Numbered from the stretch's first letter, positions 51,015-62,265 are shown. The stretch: DNA of 64,000 nt from Bradyrhizobium sp. CCGB12 (GCF_024199845.1 NZ_JANADO010000001.1:7130001-7194000), one strand, 5' to 3'. A program made the numbers and translations. The notes: a model not told the origin generated them from the sequence alone.

Positions 51015-51494
51015 TCAGTGGATGCGGCGATAGACGCCGGTGAGAACGTCGGCCCAGCCTTCCGCGTCCGGCGAGAACTGGACCTTCAACGAGTAGGAAT
51101 CGTCGTCGATGATCTCGTAGACGTGGCGTGCATTGCCGCGGAGCGAGCCGCGCACCAGGGTCAGGGTCTTGCCAACCCACCCGCCGGAGGCGGGCGCGGG
51201 CGGCGTGTAGCCGAGCGAGTCGTACCAGAACAGCTTGTAGGTCCGGTCGTCGCGGTCGTAGGTGAAGATGCCGTGGGTGGCGAAGATCTGCTTGCCGTCG
51301 CGCATCTGGACCGAGTCCTGGATCAGGTAGAACCCGTTGAGGTCCATGCGCGCGACGACGTGAGAGGTCGCCGGTCCGCCCTCCGTCCAGCGTGACGGAA
51401 AGACCACTTCTTCGCCATTCCATTCGCCGGCGAACGCGGCGAGACGCGCATGCTCTGCAAGTGGGGATGATGCGGCGAGATGGTCTTGGGCCAT
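51015..51494 (-). CDS. DUF1579-family protein between sucC and sucD
   Basis: The 159-residue protein has no signal or membrane segment. It shows a lipocalin-like beta pattern of short strands with aromatic ends: AFAGEWNGEEVVFPSRW near the start, RMDLNGFYLIQDSV, GIFTYDRDDRTYKLFWYDSL and GNARHVYEIIDDDSYSLKVQ. HARLAAFAGEW is the characteristic DUF1579 opening. Its activity is unknown. The four-base gap to sucC and 33-bp gap to sucD show that it is cotranscribed with them. It may bind a small ligand related to the TCA block, as inferred from location only. Confidence 0.82.
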   Translation of the reverse strand: MAQDHLAASSPLAEHARLAAFAGEWNGEEVVFPSRWTEGGPATSHVVARMDLNGFYLIQDSVQMRDGKQIFATHGIFTYDRDDRTYKLFWYDSLGYTPPAPASGGWVGKTLTLVRGSLRGNARHVYEIIDDDSYSLKVQFSPDAEGWADVLTGVYRRIH

Positions 51495-51498
51495 GGCG

Positions 51499-52695
<1,197 letters not shown>

Positions 52696-52864
52696 ATGGT
52701 CGCTCCCTGAACCCGCGGGCGGTGACCTCAACGGCCCACCTCTGTCTTGTGGCTGGCATACCATATACCACAGGAACTGCAACCCGGATTCTTTGACTTC
52801 GGTCTCTGGACTGTCGAACCCGGGAAGCCTGCCGAGCCCTCAACAAGTGCTGCGGCCGGGCCCC

Positions 52865-52905
52865 GGAAATGAAACCGCCGAAGACCGGTTTTCGGGCTTC
52901 GGCGG
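52865..52905 (-). terminator. Hairpin after mdh on the minus strand
   Basis: CCGCCGAAG and CTTCGGCGG form a 9-bp stem. On the minus strand it is followed by TTTCATTT, a weak U-tract. It lies shortly after the mdh stop and may partly uncouple mdh from sucC. Confidence 0.55.
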
Positions 52906-52919
52906 GGATTTGCTCGCGC

Positions 52920-53936
<1,017 letters not shown>

Positions 53937-54012
53937 TTATCCCTTTCGCCTCCCCCGTTCAAGTCGGTGGATGCCCAATTGTCGGGCTTGCCGAGTATTC
54001 AAGCGCATCCCT

Positions 54013-54120
54013 GTCATTCCGGGATGCGCCGACAGGCGAAGGCCCAGAATCCATCGGGCGGCAGAGTTGGTGGCGCGATGGATTGCGGGCTCGCGACTTA
54101 AGTCGCGCCCCGGAAATGAC
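54013..54120. repeat. Palindromic repeat GTCATTCCGGGA..CCCCGGAAATGAC (family E)
   Basis: The ends GTCATTCCGGG and CCCGGAAATGAC pair with each other. The middle has AGAATCCATCGGGCGGCAGA GTTG and an inner GCGACTTAAGTCGCG palindrome. It sits in the gap between zapE and mdh. Confidence 0.75.
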
Positions 54121-54138
54121 AGCGCTGGCAAATAGGAC

Positions 54139-55323
54139 TTAAGTCTCTACCAGGCCCTTGGTGGAGCCGCTGGCGGTGGAATCCTTGCGGCCGTGGGGCA
54201 GCGCCAGATAGGATTTTGAGCTCATCTCGATCAGGCGCGAGGCGGTCCGCTTGAACTCGTTGGCCTCGTTGCCTTCATGGGCGAGGTAGAGCGAGATCGG
54301 GTTGGCATCGGCCGAAGCCATCAGCTTCACCGCATTGTCATAGAGCGTGTCGATCAGCGTGATGAAGCGCTTGGCGGCATTGCGCTGGGACAAGTCCATC
54401 ACTGGAATATGGTCGACCAGGATGGTGTGATAGTCGTGTGCGAGCCTGAGGTAGTCCGATGCCGCGAGCGGCTTCTCGCAGAGATCGGCGAAGGAAAAGC
54501 GCGCGACGCCATGGGCCGAGCACGGCACGTGCAGGATGCGCCCCTTGATCGAAATATCGCGCGGCTTGCATTTGGCGCCGCCCGACATCTTGGACCAGGC
54601 GCGGTCGAGCGCGGCATCCGCATCGACGTCTGCCGGCGTCAGCCACATCGGCACGCCCTGAAGCTTCTCGAGCCGAAAGTCGGTGCGCGCATCGAGCCGC
54701 GCGACGTCCATGTGGTCGGTGATCTGCTTGATGAAGGGCAGGAACAGCGACCGGTTCAGACCGCCCTTGTAGAGATCGTCGGGCGCGACGTTGGAGGTCG
54801 CGACCACCACCGTACCGAGCTCGAACAGTTTCGCGAACAGGCGTCCGAGGATCATCGCATCCGCAATGTCGGTGACGTGGAATTCGTCGAAGCAGAGCAG
54901 CCAGCTCTCCTCGAAGATCGCGTTCGCGGTCAGCGCGATGACGTCGCCATCGGCGATCTCGCCGCGCGAAATGCTCTGCCGATAGTCGTAGATGCGCTCA
55001 TGCGCCTCCGCCATGAATTCGTGGAAATGCGCGCGCCGCTTGTGCTCGACGGAAGAGTGCTGGAAGAACAGATCCATCAGCATGGTCTTGCCGCGGCCGA
55101 CCTCGCCATGGATGTAGAGCCCGCGCGGCGCCTCGTCCTTGTCGCTGCTGAACAGGCGGCTGAGCAGGCCCTGCTTGCGCTGCGGCTTGTAGTCGGCGAG
55201 CCGCTGGTCGAGCGCCGCATAGGCCTCGGCGACCTCGGCCTGCGCGGCATCGGGCTCGATCGCGCCTGAGGCGATCTGGGCCTGATAGGCTTCGCGGAAC
55301 GTGGAACTGGGGGTCGAGAGCAT
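54139..55323 (-). CDS. zapE: Cell division protein ZapE (AFG1-like ATPase)
   Basis: The 394-residue ATPase of the AAA fold has Walker A GLYIHGEVGRGKTMLMDLFF near residue 73, Walker B LLCFDEFHVTDIADAMILGR near 142, the sensor region VVVATSNVAPDDLYKGGLN and IPVMDLSQRNAAKRFITLID near the C-terminus. In E. coli ZapE helps Z-ring function under some conditions; mitochondrial AFG1 relatives act in quality control. It lies upstream of mdh on the same strand with a 250-bp gap, so it is probably a separate unit. Confidence 0.95.
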   Translation of the reverse strand: MLSTPSSTFREAYQAQIASGAIEPDAAQAEVAEAYAALDQRLADYKPQRKQGLLSRLFSSDKDEAPRGLYIHGEVGRGKTMLMDLFFQHSSVEHKRRAHFHEFMAEAHERIYDYRQSISRGEIADGDVIALTANAIFEESWLLCFDEFHVTDIADAMILGRLFAKLFELGTVVVATSNVAPDDLYKGGLNRSLFLPFIKQITDHMDVARLDARTDFRLEKLQGVPMWLTPADVDADAALDRAWSKMSGGAKCKPRDISIKGRILHVPCSAHGVARFSFADLCEKPLAASDYLRLAHDYHTILVDHIPVMDLSQRNAAKRFITLIDTLYDNAVKLMASADANPISLYLAHEGNEANEFKRTASRLIEMSSKSYLALPHGRKDSTASGSTKGLVET

Positions 55324-55378
55324 GGCCCTTTACGGCCAGAGACTGGCGGAAATTGCAAGCCGTGAATTGATGCGAGAG

Positions 55379-55501
55379 GCATGCGCTGGTGTCCCGGACG
55401 CGGTGCGGCGCGAAGTGCCGCTCCGCAGAGCCACCCACTGTTTCGTCCATTCTCGCTGAACGGAGGGGCCCCGGCTCTGCGGCCGGGGCACGAGAGCGGT
55501 G
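55379..55501. repeat. Intergenic palindromic element between thpR and zapE
   Basis: It contains GTGTCCCGGACGCGGTGCGG on the left and CTCTGCGGCCGGGGCACGAG on the right, with inner GTGCCGCTCCGCAGAGCC and GGCCCCGGCTCTGCGGCC that pair. No gene-like frame covers it. Confidence 0.5.
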
Positions 55502-56038
55502 CTACTCACACAGCTCGTAGGCGTCCTCGACGACATACGGCCCGCCGCCCGTGGATGCGCGCGACGAGAACAACACGAAGCGCTCGGCCATGAACGCCTT
55601 GCTCGGGAAGTAGCCGCGCAGCGAGAGATAGTCGGCGACGTCGCGGTCGGAGGCATCGTGCAGCCGGGCCAGCGTCACATGCGGGATGAACTTGCGCCCC
55701 TCGGGGTCGAGGCCGATCCGCTGCATCATGCGTTCGAGCTCGGCCTGCAATTCCATCAGCGGCTTGCTGGGCGCGATCGTCGCAACGACTGCCCTCGGTT
55801 TGCGGCCGCCAAAACTCATGAGCCCCTGCACCTTCACCTCGAACGGCTTGCGGTCGACGCGAAACAGCATCGATGCGATCTCGTTGGCGTACAGCCCGTC
55901 GATATCGCCGATGAAGCGCAGAGTGACGTGATAGTTTTCGGGATCGATCCACCGGGCGCCGGGAAGGCCACCCCTCAAGTTGGAAAGCGACTGGCCGATC
56001 TCGGCCGGAATTTCCAGACCAGTGAACAAACGCGGCAT
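55502..56038 (-). CDS. thpR: RNA 2',3'-cyclic phosphodiesterase
   Basis: The 178-residue 2H phosphoesterase has the two HxTx motifs: NYHVTLRFIG near residue 40 and IPHVTLARL near 124. It starts MPRLFTGLEIPAEIGQSLSN LRGG, typical of ThpR/LigT. It opens 2',3'-cyclic phosphates on RNA to 2'-phosphate. The gene has no partner in its own unit; the next minus-strand gene upstream is the TesA-like esterase. Confidence 0.94.
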   Translation of the reverse strand: MPRLFTGLEIPAEIGQSLSNLRGGLPGARWIDPENYHVTLRFIGDIDGLYANEIASMLFRVDRKPFEVKVQGLMSFGGRKPRAVVATIAPSKPLMELQAELERMMQRIGLDPEGRKFIPHVTLARLHDASDRDVADYLSLRGYFPSKAFMAERFVLFSSRASTGGGPYVVEDAYELCE

Positions 56039-56211
56039 CGTTTCGCACTCCCGATGCTTGGGTACAATCCCTGAGCAGGATCATATCCAAATTAGAGCCG
56101 GCGACGAATCAACCGGTACCCTGATTCCTATCGCAGTTGTGTGACTCTGCGAAGCATCACGCGAGCCACCCCCGTAAAACCCTGGGAATTACGGTGAGCG
56201 CTGCCTGCTTT

Positions 56212-56847
56212 TCAACGCCGTTGCTCAGCGATCGTGCCAAGGAATGCCTCCACCGTGGGCATGATGTTGCCGACGACGATGTCGACGCCGGCTGCGGTCG
56301 GATGAATGCCGTCAGCCTGGTTGAGCTTCGCATCGGCGGCGACGCCCTCGAGAAAGAACGGATAGAGCGCCACATCGAATTTCTTCGCCAAATCCGGATA
56401 AATCGAATTGAAGCGTGCAGCGTAATCGGCGCCATAATTCGGCGGCGCCAGCATGCCGCACAGCATCACCGCGATCTTGCGTGCCTTCAGCCGCTGAATG
56501 ATGTCGGTGAGCGCGGCGCGCGTCAAATCGGGATCGATCCCGCGCAGCGCGTCGTTGGCGCCGAGCTCGACGATGACGCCGTCGGTTCCCTCCGGCACCG
56601 ACCAGTCGAGCCGGTCGCGGCCGCCGGACGTGGTGTCGCCGGACACCCCGGCATTGGTCATGTCGACCACTATACCCTTGGCCTGCAAGGCTTTTTTCAG
56701 TTTCTGGGGGAATGCGTCCTGGGCCGGGAGGCCAAGACCCGCGCTGAGGGAATCGCCGAGAACGACAAGCTTGACCGGTTTTGTCGCGTCCGCCCAAGCG
56801 GGGTTCGCAATCGTCATCAAAGCGAGCATCAACACGGCTATGTGCAT
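56212..56847 (-). CDS. TesA-like SGNH/GDSL esterase (arylesterase)
   Basis: The periplasmic esterase is of about 211 residues. The signal peptide is MHIAVLMLALMTIANPAWA. The SGNH blocks are VVLGDSLSAGLG (nucleophile Ser), NAGVSGDTTSGG (Gly), VIVELGANDALRG (Asn) and DGIHPTAAGVDI (Asp and His). Relatives are thioesterase I/lysophospholipase L1. The frame is open upstream to 56988, but ATG 56847 starts the signal peptide and avoids overlap with the divergent ABC gene. Divergence from ybbA/ybbP-like genes is the same arrangement as in E. coli, where their roles may be linked. Confidence 0.9.
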   Translation of the reverse strand: MHIAVLMLALMTIANPAWADATKPVKLVVLGDSLSAGLGLPAQDAFPQKLKKALQAKGIVVDMTNAGVSGDTTSGGRDRLDWSVPEGTDGVIVELGANDALRGIDPDLTRAALTDIIQRLKARKIAVMLCGMLAPPNYGADYAARFNSIYPDLAKKFDVALYPFFLEGVAADAKLNQADGIHPTAAGVDIVVGNIMPTVEAFLGTIAEQRR

Positions 56848-56902
56848 GAACAATCCGTAACGCCTCTCGACCGCGCTATCGGAGTTGCCATATGACCGGA
56901 CC

Positions 56903-57625
56903 ATGGACAGTCGCATCGAAACCTCTTCGCTCGCCGCTACCGCCGCGGACACCATCGCCATCTCCAACGTCAATCTCTCATTGGGCACGGGCGCGGCACG
57001 CGTTCACATCCTCAAGGATATCAGCCTGCGTGTGGGCCGGAGCGAGACGATCGGCCTGATCGGCCCGTCAGGCTCGGGCAAATCCACGCTGCTGATGGTG
57101 ATGGCGGGGTTGGAGCGTCCTGATAGTGGAGAGGTGGTGGTGTCAGGCACGCCTTTCAATGCCCTCGACGAGGATGCCCTGGCCCGCTTCCGCGGCCGCC
57201 ACGTCGGCATCGTCTTCCAGTCCTTCCATCTGATCCCGACCATGACGGCGCTGGAAAACGTCGCGGTGCCGCTCGAGCTCGCCGGCAATCCGGATGCCGC
57301 AAAGCGCGCGGCGCAGGAGCTGCAATCGGTCGGGCTCGGCGACCGCCTGCATCACTATCCGACGCAGCTCTCCGGCGGTGAGCAACAGCGCGTCGCGCTC
57401 GCGCGCGCGCTGGCGCCCGATCCGGCCATTCTCGTCGCCGACGAGCCGACCGGCAATCTGGACGAGGCCACGGGAAGGCAGATCGTCGACCTGCTGTTCA
57501 GCAAGCATGCCGAGCGCGGCATGACATTGGTGCTGGTCACGCATGATTCCTCGCTCGCGCATCGCTGCGATCGCGTCATCCGCCTGCGCTCCGGGCGCAT
57601 CGACACGCAGTCCGCACCGGCATGA
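56903..57625 (+). CDS. ABC transporter ATP-binding protein (YbbA/LolD type)
   Basis: The 240-residue ATPase has Walker [21 protein letters not shown] near residue 50, the Q-loop [20 protein letters not shown], the signature [15 protein letters not shown], Walker [13 protein letters not shown] and the H-loop [12 protein letters not shown]. The MacB/LolD/YbbA subclass works with FtsX-like permeases on mechanical or lipoprotein tasks rather than substrate import. Its stop overlaps the permease start by four bases (ATGA). The short N-terminal extension to 56885 is less likely. Confidence 0.95.
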   Translation: MDSRIETSSLAATAADTIAISNVNLSLGTGAARVHILKDISLRVGRSETIGLIGPSGSGKSTLLMVMAGLERPDSGEVVVSGTPFNALDEDALARFRGRHVGIVFQSFHLIPTMTALENVAVPLELAGNPDAAKRAAQELQSVGLGDRLHHYPTQLSGGEQQRVALARALAPDPAILVADEPTGNLDEATGRQIVDLLFSKHAERGMTLVLVTHDSSLAHRCDRVIRLRSGRIDTQSAPA

Positions 57626-60192
57626 GCACCGCTGCCGAACCGTTCGTGAAGCCCAACGGCGTCGCGCTGTCGCTCCGCTATGCGCTGCGCGAGTTGCGCG
57701 GGGGCCTGCGCGGCTTCTACGTCTTCATCGCTTGCATTGCGCTCGGCGTGATGGCGATCGCCGGCGTCGGCTCGGTCTCGTCGAGCCTCAGCGACGGGCT
57801 CGCGCGCGAAGGCCGCACCCTGCTCGGCGGCGACGTCTCCTTCGTGCTGTTCCAGCGCGAAGCGAAACCGGAAGAGGTCGCGTTCCTACGTTCGCGCGGC
57901 ACGGTTTCGACCGCTGCGACCTTGCGCGGCATGGCGCGCTCGAGCGATGGCAAGCTGGCACTGGTCGAGATGAAGGCGGTCGATGACACCTATCCGATGC
58001 TCGGACAGCTCAAACTTGCGCCGCAGCTGGCGATGTCCGATCTGCTCGCGGAGCGTGACGGCGCGTTCGGCGCGGCCGCCGATCCGACGCTGCTGGCGCG
58101 GCTCTCGCTGAAGACCGGCGATCGCGTCACCATCGGCTCGGCGACCTTCCAGATCCGCTCTACTGTCGAGGCCGAACCGGACAAGCTCGCCGGCGGCATC
58201 GGCTTCGGGCCGCGCTTCCTGATCAGCGAAGCGGGCTTGCACGCCACCGGCCTGATCCAGCCCGGCAGCCTGGTGCGCTGGGTCTACCGGGTGAAGCTGC
58301 CTGCCGCCGCCAACAGCGAGCGTGCCACCGAGGCCTTCATCGCGGATGCGCGCAACGCCGCGCCACAGGCCGGCTGGGAGATCCGCAGCCGCTCCAACGC
58401 CTCGCCGCAGCTCGAGCGCAACATCAACCGCTTCACGCAATTCCTGACGCTGGTCGGTCTCGCCGCGCTGCTGGTTGGCGGCGTCGGCGTTGCCAATGCC
58501 GTGAAGAGCCATATCGACCGCCGGCTCGAGGTGATTGCGGCCTTCAAGGCCGTCGGCGCCACCGGCCGCGACGTGTTCGGCATCTATCTCGCGCAGGTCA
58601 TCCTGCTCGCCGCCATCGGCTCGGTGATCGGCCTTGCGCTCGGCGCCGCGATGCCCTTCGCCATCGTCGGCCTGTTCGGCAAGCTCTTGCCGCTGCCGGT
58701 GGTGCCGGCCGTGCATGCCGACGAGCTCGCGCTGTCCTTCGTCTATGGCCTCCTCACCGCACTGGCCTTCGGCCTGTGGCCGCTCGGTCGCGTGCATGAC
58801 GTGCCGGTGGCCGCGTTGTTCCGCGACACCATCAGCTCCGAATGGCACCGGCCGCGTGTGGGCTATCTCGTGTTCATGGGGCTCGTGATCGTCCTGCTCG
58901 TCGCCGTCGTGATCGGCCTGTCCTTCGACAAGCGCATCGCCGCGGTGTTCGTGGCCTCCTCCGTCGTCGTGTTCGCCCTGCTCCGCGGCATCGCCGCTTT
59001 GCTGATGGCGTTGGCGCGACGCCTGCCACGGACGCAGTTGCCGATGCTGCGGCTGGCGATCGCCAACATCCACCGGCCGGGCGCGCTGACGCCGTCCGTC
59101 GTGCTCTCGCTCGGCCTTGGGCTTGCCGTGCTGGTCACCATCACCCAGATCGACGGCAATTTGCGCCGGCAGTTCCTGGCGGCGCTCCCCGACCAGGCGC
59201 CATCGTTCTTCTTCATCGACATCCCGAGCACGCAGGCCGAGCAGTTCGACGGTTATCTGCACCAGATCGCTCCCGGCGCGAAGGTCGAGGACGTGCCGAT
59301 GCTGCGCGGCCGCATCGTCGGAGCGCGCGGGTTGCGCGCCGAGGAGCTCAAGCCCTCCACCGATTCCGAATGGGTGATGCAGAGCGACCGCGGCCTGACC
59401 TACACCGGCGAGCTGCCAAAGGGCTCCAAGGTGGTCGAGGGCGAGTGGTGGAGCGCCGACTATTCCGGCCCGCCGCTGGTCTCGATGGAAAAGAAGATCG
59501 CCGACGGCCTCGGCCTCAAGCTCGGCGACGAGGTCGTGGTCAACGTGCTCGGCCGCGACATCCCGGCCAAAATCGGCAATCTGCGCACCATCGACTGGCA
59601 GGGCCTCGGCATCAACTTCGTCCTCGTCTTTTCGCCGAACGCGTTCAAGGGCGCACCGCATACCCATGTCGCAACGCTGACCGAAGCCGGCGGCGATGCC
59701 GCGGGCGACGGCAAGATCATCAAGCAGGTGGCGGACGCCTATCCGATGGTGACGAGCGTGCGCGTGCGCGAGGTGATGGAGACGGTCGGCTCGGTGGTGA
59801 CCAACCTGGCGCTGGCGATCCGCGGCGCCAGCGCCGTGACCCTGATCTCGGCCATCCTGGTGCTGGGCGGGGCGCTCGCCGCCGGCCATCGCCACCGGGT
59901 CTACGATGCGGTGATCCTGAAGACGCTTGGCGCGACGCGGCTGCGGCTGCTCGGAGCCTATGCGCTCGAATACCTCCTGATCGGCCTCGCCACCGCATTG
60001 TTCGGCGTGATCGCCGGCAGCATCGCAGCCTGGATGATCGTGACGCGGCTGATGACGCTGAGCTTCGTCTGGCAGGCCGGCAGCGCGGCCGGCGTGGTCG
60101 CGGCCGCTCTGGTCGTCACGGTCGGGCTCGGGCTCGCCGGCACGCTGCTGGCGTTGAACAAAAAGCCTGCCACGGTGTTGCGGAATTTGTGA
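57622..60192 (+). CDS. FtsX-like ABC permease (YbbP type)
   Basis: An 856-residue membrane protein with about ten helices: one N-terminal (GFYVFIACIALGVMAIAGVG), two FtsX domains (the first with FLTLVGLAALLVGGVGVANA VKSHIDRRLEVIAAFKAVGA near 275-310, the second near 730-840 with HRHRVYDAVILKTLGATRLR), and large periplasmic domains in between. The two-domain, ten-helix form matches YbbP/MlaE-independent lysophospholipid-type transporters and is far larger than LolC. It is coupled to the ATPase. The divergent TesA-like esterase suggests lipid handling in the periplasm, by inference. Confidence 0.92.
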   Translation: MSTAAEPFVKPNGVALSLRYALRELRGGLRGFYVFIACIALGVMAIAGVGSVSSSLSDGLAREGRTLLGGDVSFVLFQREAKPEEVAFLRSRGTVSTAATLRGMARSSDGKLALVEMKAVDDTYPMLGQLKLAPQLAMSDLLAERDGAFGAAADPTLLARLSLKTGDRVTIGSATFQIRSTVEAEPDKLAGGIGFGPRFLISEAGLHATGLIQPGSLVRWVYRVKLPAAANSERATEAFIADARNAAPQAGWEIRSRSNASPQLERNINRFTQFLTLVGLAALLVGGVGVANAVKSHIDRRLEVIAAFKAVGATGRDVFGIYLAQVILLAAIGSVIGLALGAAMPFAIVGLFGKLLPLPVVPAVHADELALSFVYGLLTALAFGLWPLGRVHDVPVAALFRDTISSEWHRPRVGYLVFMGLVIVLLVAVVIGLSFDKRIAAVFVASSVVVFALLRGIAALLMALARRLPRTQLPMLRLAIANIHRPGALTPSVVLSLGLGLAVLVTITQIDGNLRRQFLAALPDQAPSFFFIDIPSTQAEQFDGYLHQIAPGAKVEDVPMLRGRIVGARGLRAEELKPSTDSEWVMQSDRGLTYTGELPKGSKVVEGEWWSADYSGPPLVSMEKKIADGLGLKLGDEVVVNVLGRDIPAKIGNLRTIDWQGLGINFVLVFSPNAFKGAPHTHVATLTEAGGDAAGDGKIIKQVADAYPMVTSVRVREVMETVGSVVTNLALAIRGASAVTLISAILVLGGALAAGHRHRVYDAVILKTLGATRLRLLGAYALEYLLIGLATALFGVIAGSIAAWMIVTRLMTLSFVWQAGSAAGVVAAALVVTVGLGLAGTLLALNKKPATVLRNL

Positions 60193-60462
60193 CAAAATGT
60201 AGCGGGTGGCGGCGCGGAAGCGGAATCGCACGATTCCTGCGATTAACCACGACTGCCCGTCGGGATCGTGGGGTGAGGGCGACATTCAGCCGCGCGTGGA
60301 CGGTTGCAGCTAATGTGTTAGTTTCCCACATATCTAATGGGTTCGGAGCCCCGATTGTGAGCCAGAATTTAGTCGGCTGACATCGGTATCCGAGATAGAA
60401 TTGACGAACCGGCGGCATGGCGACCCTCATGCCGGACCGGGCCAACCAACGGGAATTCGACC

Positions 60463-61254
60463 ATGTCGGACCTAGACCGTAACTACGCTTCTCCTTTCGG
60501 CAGGGCCGCCGGGCGTGTCGACGCCGCGACGGTCGATGCCGGCCTGCGCGCCTATATGCTGCGCATCTACAATTACATGAGCATCGGCCTCGCCATCACC
60601 GGCCTCGCCGCGCTCGGCGTCTACATGGCTGCCGTGACTGACGTTCCGACCCCGGAAGCCGTCCGCGTCGGCAAGCTGTTCCTGACGCCGTTTGGCTATG
60701 CGATGTTCGTCAGCCCCCTGAAGTGGCTGTTCATGCTCGCGCCGCTCGCGATGGTGTTCGTGATCTCGGCAGGCATCAACCGTCTCGCACCCTCGACCGC
60801 CCAAATCCTGTTCTGGGTGTTCGCGGCGCTGATGGGCATCTCGCTGTCGTCGATCTTCCTGGTGTTCACGCACACCTCGATCGTGCGGGTGTTCTTCATC
60901 ACCGCGGCGACCTTCGGTGCGCTGAGCCTCTACGGCTACACCACCAAGCGTGACCTGACCGGCATGGGCTCGTTCCTGTTCATGGGCCTGATCGGTATCG
61001 TCATCGCGAGCCTGGTGAACCTGTTCCTGGCCAGCTCGCTGCTGCAGTTCATCGTGTCGGTGGTCGGCGTGCTGGTGTTCGCGGGCCTCACCGCCTGGGA
61101 TACCCAGCGGCTGAAGAACGACTACATCTACGGTTACGCCTCGGCCGGCGGTGAAATCGCAGAGCGTGCGGCCATCACCGGCGCACTGTCGCTGTACCTG
61201 AACTTCATCAACCTGTTCACGCTGCTCCTGCAGCTCCTCGGCCAGCGCGACTAA
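60463..61254 (+). CDS. Bax inhibitor-1/YccA family membrane protein
   Basis: The 263-residue protein has a polar N-terminus (SDLDRNYASPFGRAAGRVDA) and about seven helices with the BI-1 signatures: YNYMSIGLAITGLAALGVYM, SSIFLVFTHTSIVRVFFITA and GLTAWDTQRLKNDYIYG. The C-terminal LSLYLNFINLFTLLLQLLGQ RD is typical. In bacteria BI-1 homologues are pH-sensitive ion leak channels or FtsH-linked regulators; which applies here is unknown. It is monocistronic, followed by a strong terminator. Confidence 0.95.
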   Translation: MSDLDRNYASPFGRAAGRVDAATVDAGLRAYMLRIYNYMSIGLAITGLAALGVYMAAVTDVPTPEAVRVGKLFLTPFGYAMFVSPLKWLFMLAPLAMVFVISAGINRLAPSTAQILFWVFAALMGISLSSIFLVFTHTSIVRVFFITAATFGALSLYGYTTKRDLTGMGSFLFMGLIGIVIASLVNLFLASSLLQFIVSVVGVLVFAGLTAWDTQRLKNDYIYGYASAGGEIAERAAITGALSLYLNFINLFTLLLQLLGQRD

Positions 61255-61278
61255 GCGACCAACCGAGTGAACGACATG

Positions 61279-61306
61279 AACCCCGGCCGAAAGGCCGGGG
61301 TTTTTG
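61279..61306 (+). terminator. Rho-independent terminator after the BI-1 gene
   Basis: AACCCCGGCC and GGCCGGGGTT pair around GAAA, followed by TTTTTG. It lies about 25 bp after the stop codon. Confidence 0.9.
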
Positions 61307-61327
61307 TTTGGGGCCGTGACCTCTCCG

Positions 61328-61445
61328 CGTCATTGCGAGGAGCTCGCGACAAAATTGCGTAGCAATTTTGCGCTGATGCGACGAAGCAATCCAGAGCCCT
61401 TCCGCGGACGCATTTCTGGATTGCTTCGCTGCGCTCGCAATGACG
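61328..61445. repeat. Palindromic repeat (family A), copy 4, long form
   Basis: It opens CGTCATTGCGAGGAGCTCGC and has an extra inner palindrome AAAATTGCGTAGCAATTTTG. Then come GACGAAGCAATCCAGAGCCC and TTCTGGATTGCTTCGCTGCG, and it closes with CTCGCAATGACG. It is longer than the other copies, at about 118 bp. Confidence 0.85.
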
Positions 61446-61503
61446 GGTGCGGCAACACCGGAGCCCCTTCCAGCGGCTGCGGGAAGGCTCTAGTCTTCCC
61501 GCC

Positions 61504-62034
61504 ATGTCCGCACCCGAAATCAGGCCCACTGTCGAGGCCGACCTCCCCGCCATCACCGCCATCTACCAGCAGGCCGTCCGCGAAGGCACCGCGACATTCG
61601 AGCTGGAGCCGCCTGATCTTGCCGAGATGACGCGCCGCTATCGCGCGCTGATCGACGGCGGCTATCCCTATTTCGTCGCCATGCTCGACGGACGCGTGGC
61701 CGGCTATGCCTATGCCGGCGCCTACCGGCCGCGGCCGGCCTATCGCTTCACGGTCGAGAACTCGATCTATCTCGATCCCTCCTTCCACCGCCGCGGCGTC
61801 GGCTCTCTGCTGCTGGAGCGACTGATCACCGAATGCGAAGCGCGCGGCTTCCGCCAGATGATCGCGGTGATCGGCGATTCCGCCAATGCCGGCTCGATCG
61901 GCGTTCACACCAAGGGCGGCTTCAAGATGATCGGCACGCATCCCAGTGTCGGGCTGAAATTCGGCCGCTGGCTAGACACGGTGATGATGCAGCGCGACCT
62001 CGGCGAGGGTGCGAGCACGGTACCGGGGAAGTAG
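61504..62034 (+). CDS. GNAT-family N-acetyltransferase (phosphinothricin acetyltransferase-like)
   Basis: A 176-residue enzyme with EIRPTVEADLPAITAIYQQA at the start, then GTATFELEPPDLAEM, the central VENSIYLDPSFHRRGVGSLL with the acetyl-CoA loop RRGVG, and IGDSANAGSIGVHTKGGFKM. These are typical of the PAT/methionine sulfoximine acetyltransferase group. They acetylate amino-acid analogues, often as detoxification. ATG 61504 is chosen; the upstream extension is repeat-derived. Confidence 0.92.
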   Translation: MSAPEIRPTVEADLPAITAIYQQAVREGTATFELEPPDLAEMTRRYRALIDGGYPYFVAMLDGRVAGYAYAGAYRPRPAYRFTVENSIYLDPSFHRRGVGSLLLERLITECEARGFRQMIAVIGDSANAGSIGVHTKGGFKMIGTHPSVGLKFGRWLDTVMMQRDLGEGASTVPGK

Positions 62035-62044
62035 GGGCACTCTT

Positions 62045-62131
62045 GTAGCCCGGATGGAGCGCAGCGAAATCCGGGACAGGTCCATCCGCTGATACAACGG
62101 CCCCGGATTGCGCTACGCTCCATCCGGGCTA
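62045..62131. repeat. Palindromic repeat TAGCCCGGATGGAGC..GCTCCATCCGGGCTA (family C)
   Basis: The end arms are perfect inverted repeats over 15 bases. The middle carries GCGAAATCCGGGACAGG and CCCCGGATTGCGCTAC. This is a common intergenic element type in this group of bacteria. Confidence 0.85.
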
Positions 62132-62157
62132 CGAGGCCTCGCTACGCGACAGCCTCC

Positions 62158-62249
62158 GTAGGGTGGGCAAAGCGTAAGCGTGCCCACCAACTTCAGCGCG
62201 ATTGAGGAAACATGGTGGGCACGGCGCGGTGCGCCTTTGCCCACCCTAC
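62158..62249. repeat. Palindromic repeat GTAGGGTGGGCAAAG..CTTTGCCCACCCTAC (family D)
   Basis: GTAGGGTGGGCAAAGCG and GCGCCTTTGCCCACCCTAC form the outer arms; TGCCCACCA and TGGTGGGCA pair inside. It follows the family C repeat directly. Confidence 0.85.
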
Positions 62250-62265
62250 GGCACCGTTCGTGCGG

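Noticed and set aside
57886-60285. A 799-codon open frame antisense to the YbbP-type permease
   Set aside because: His/Arg/Gln-rich and without membrane or domain features, whereas the plus strand reads a complete FtsX-like permease.
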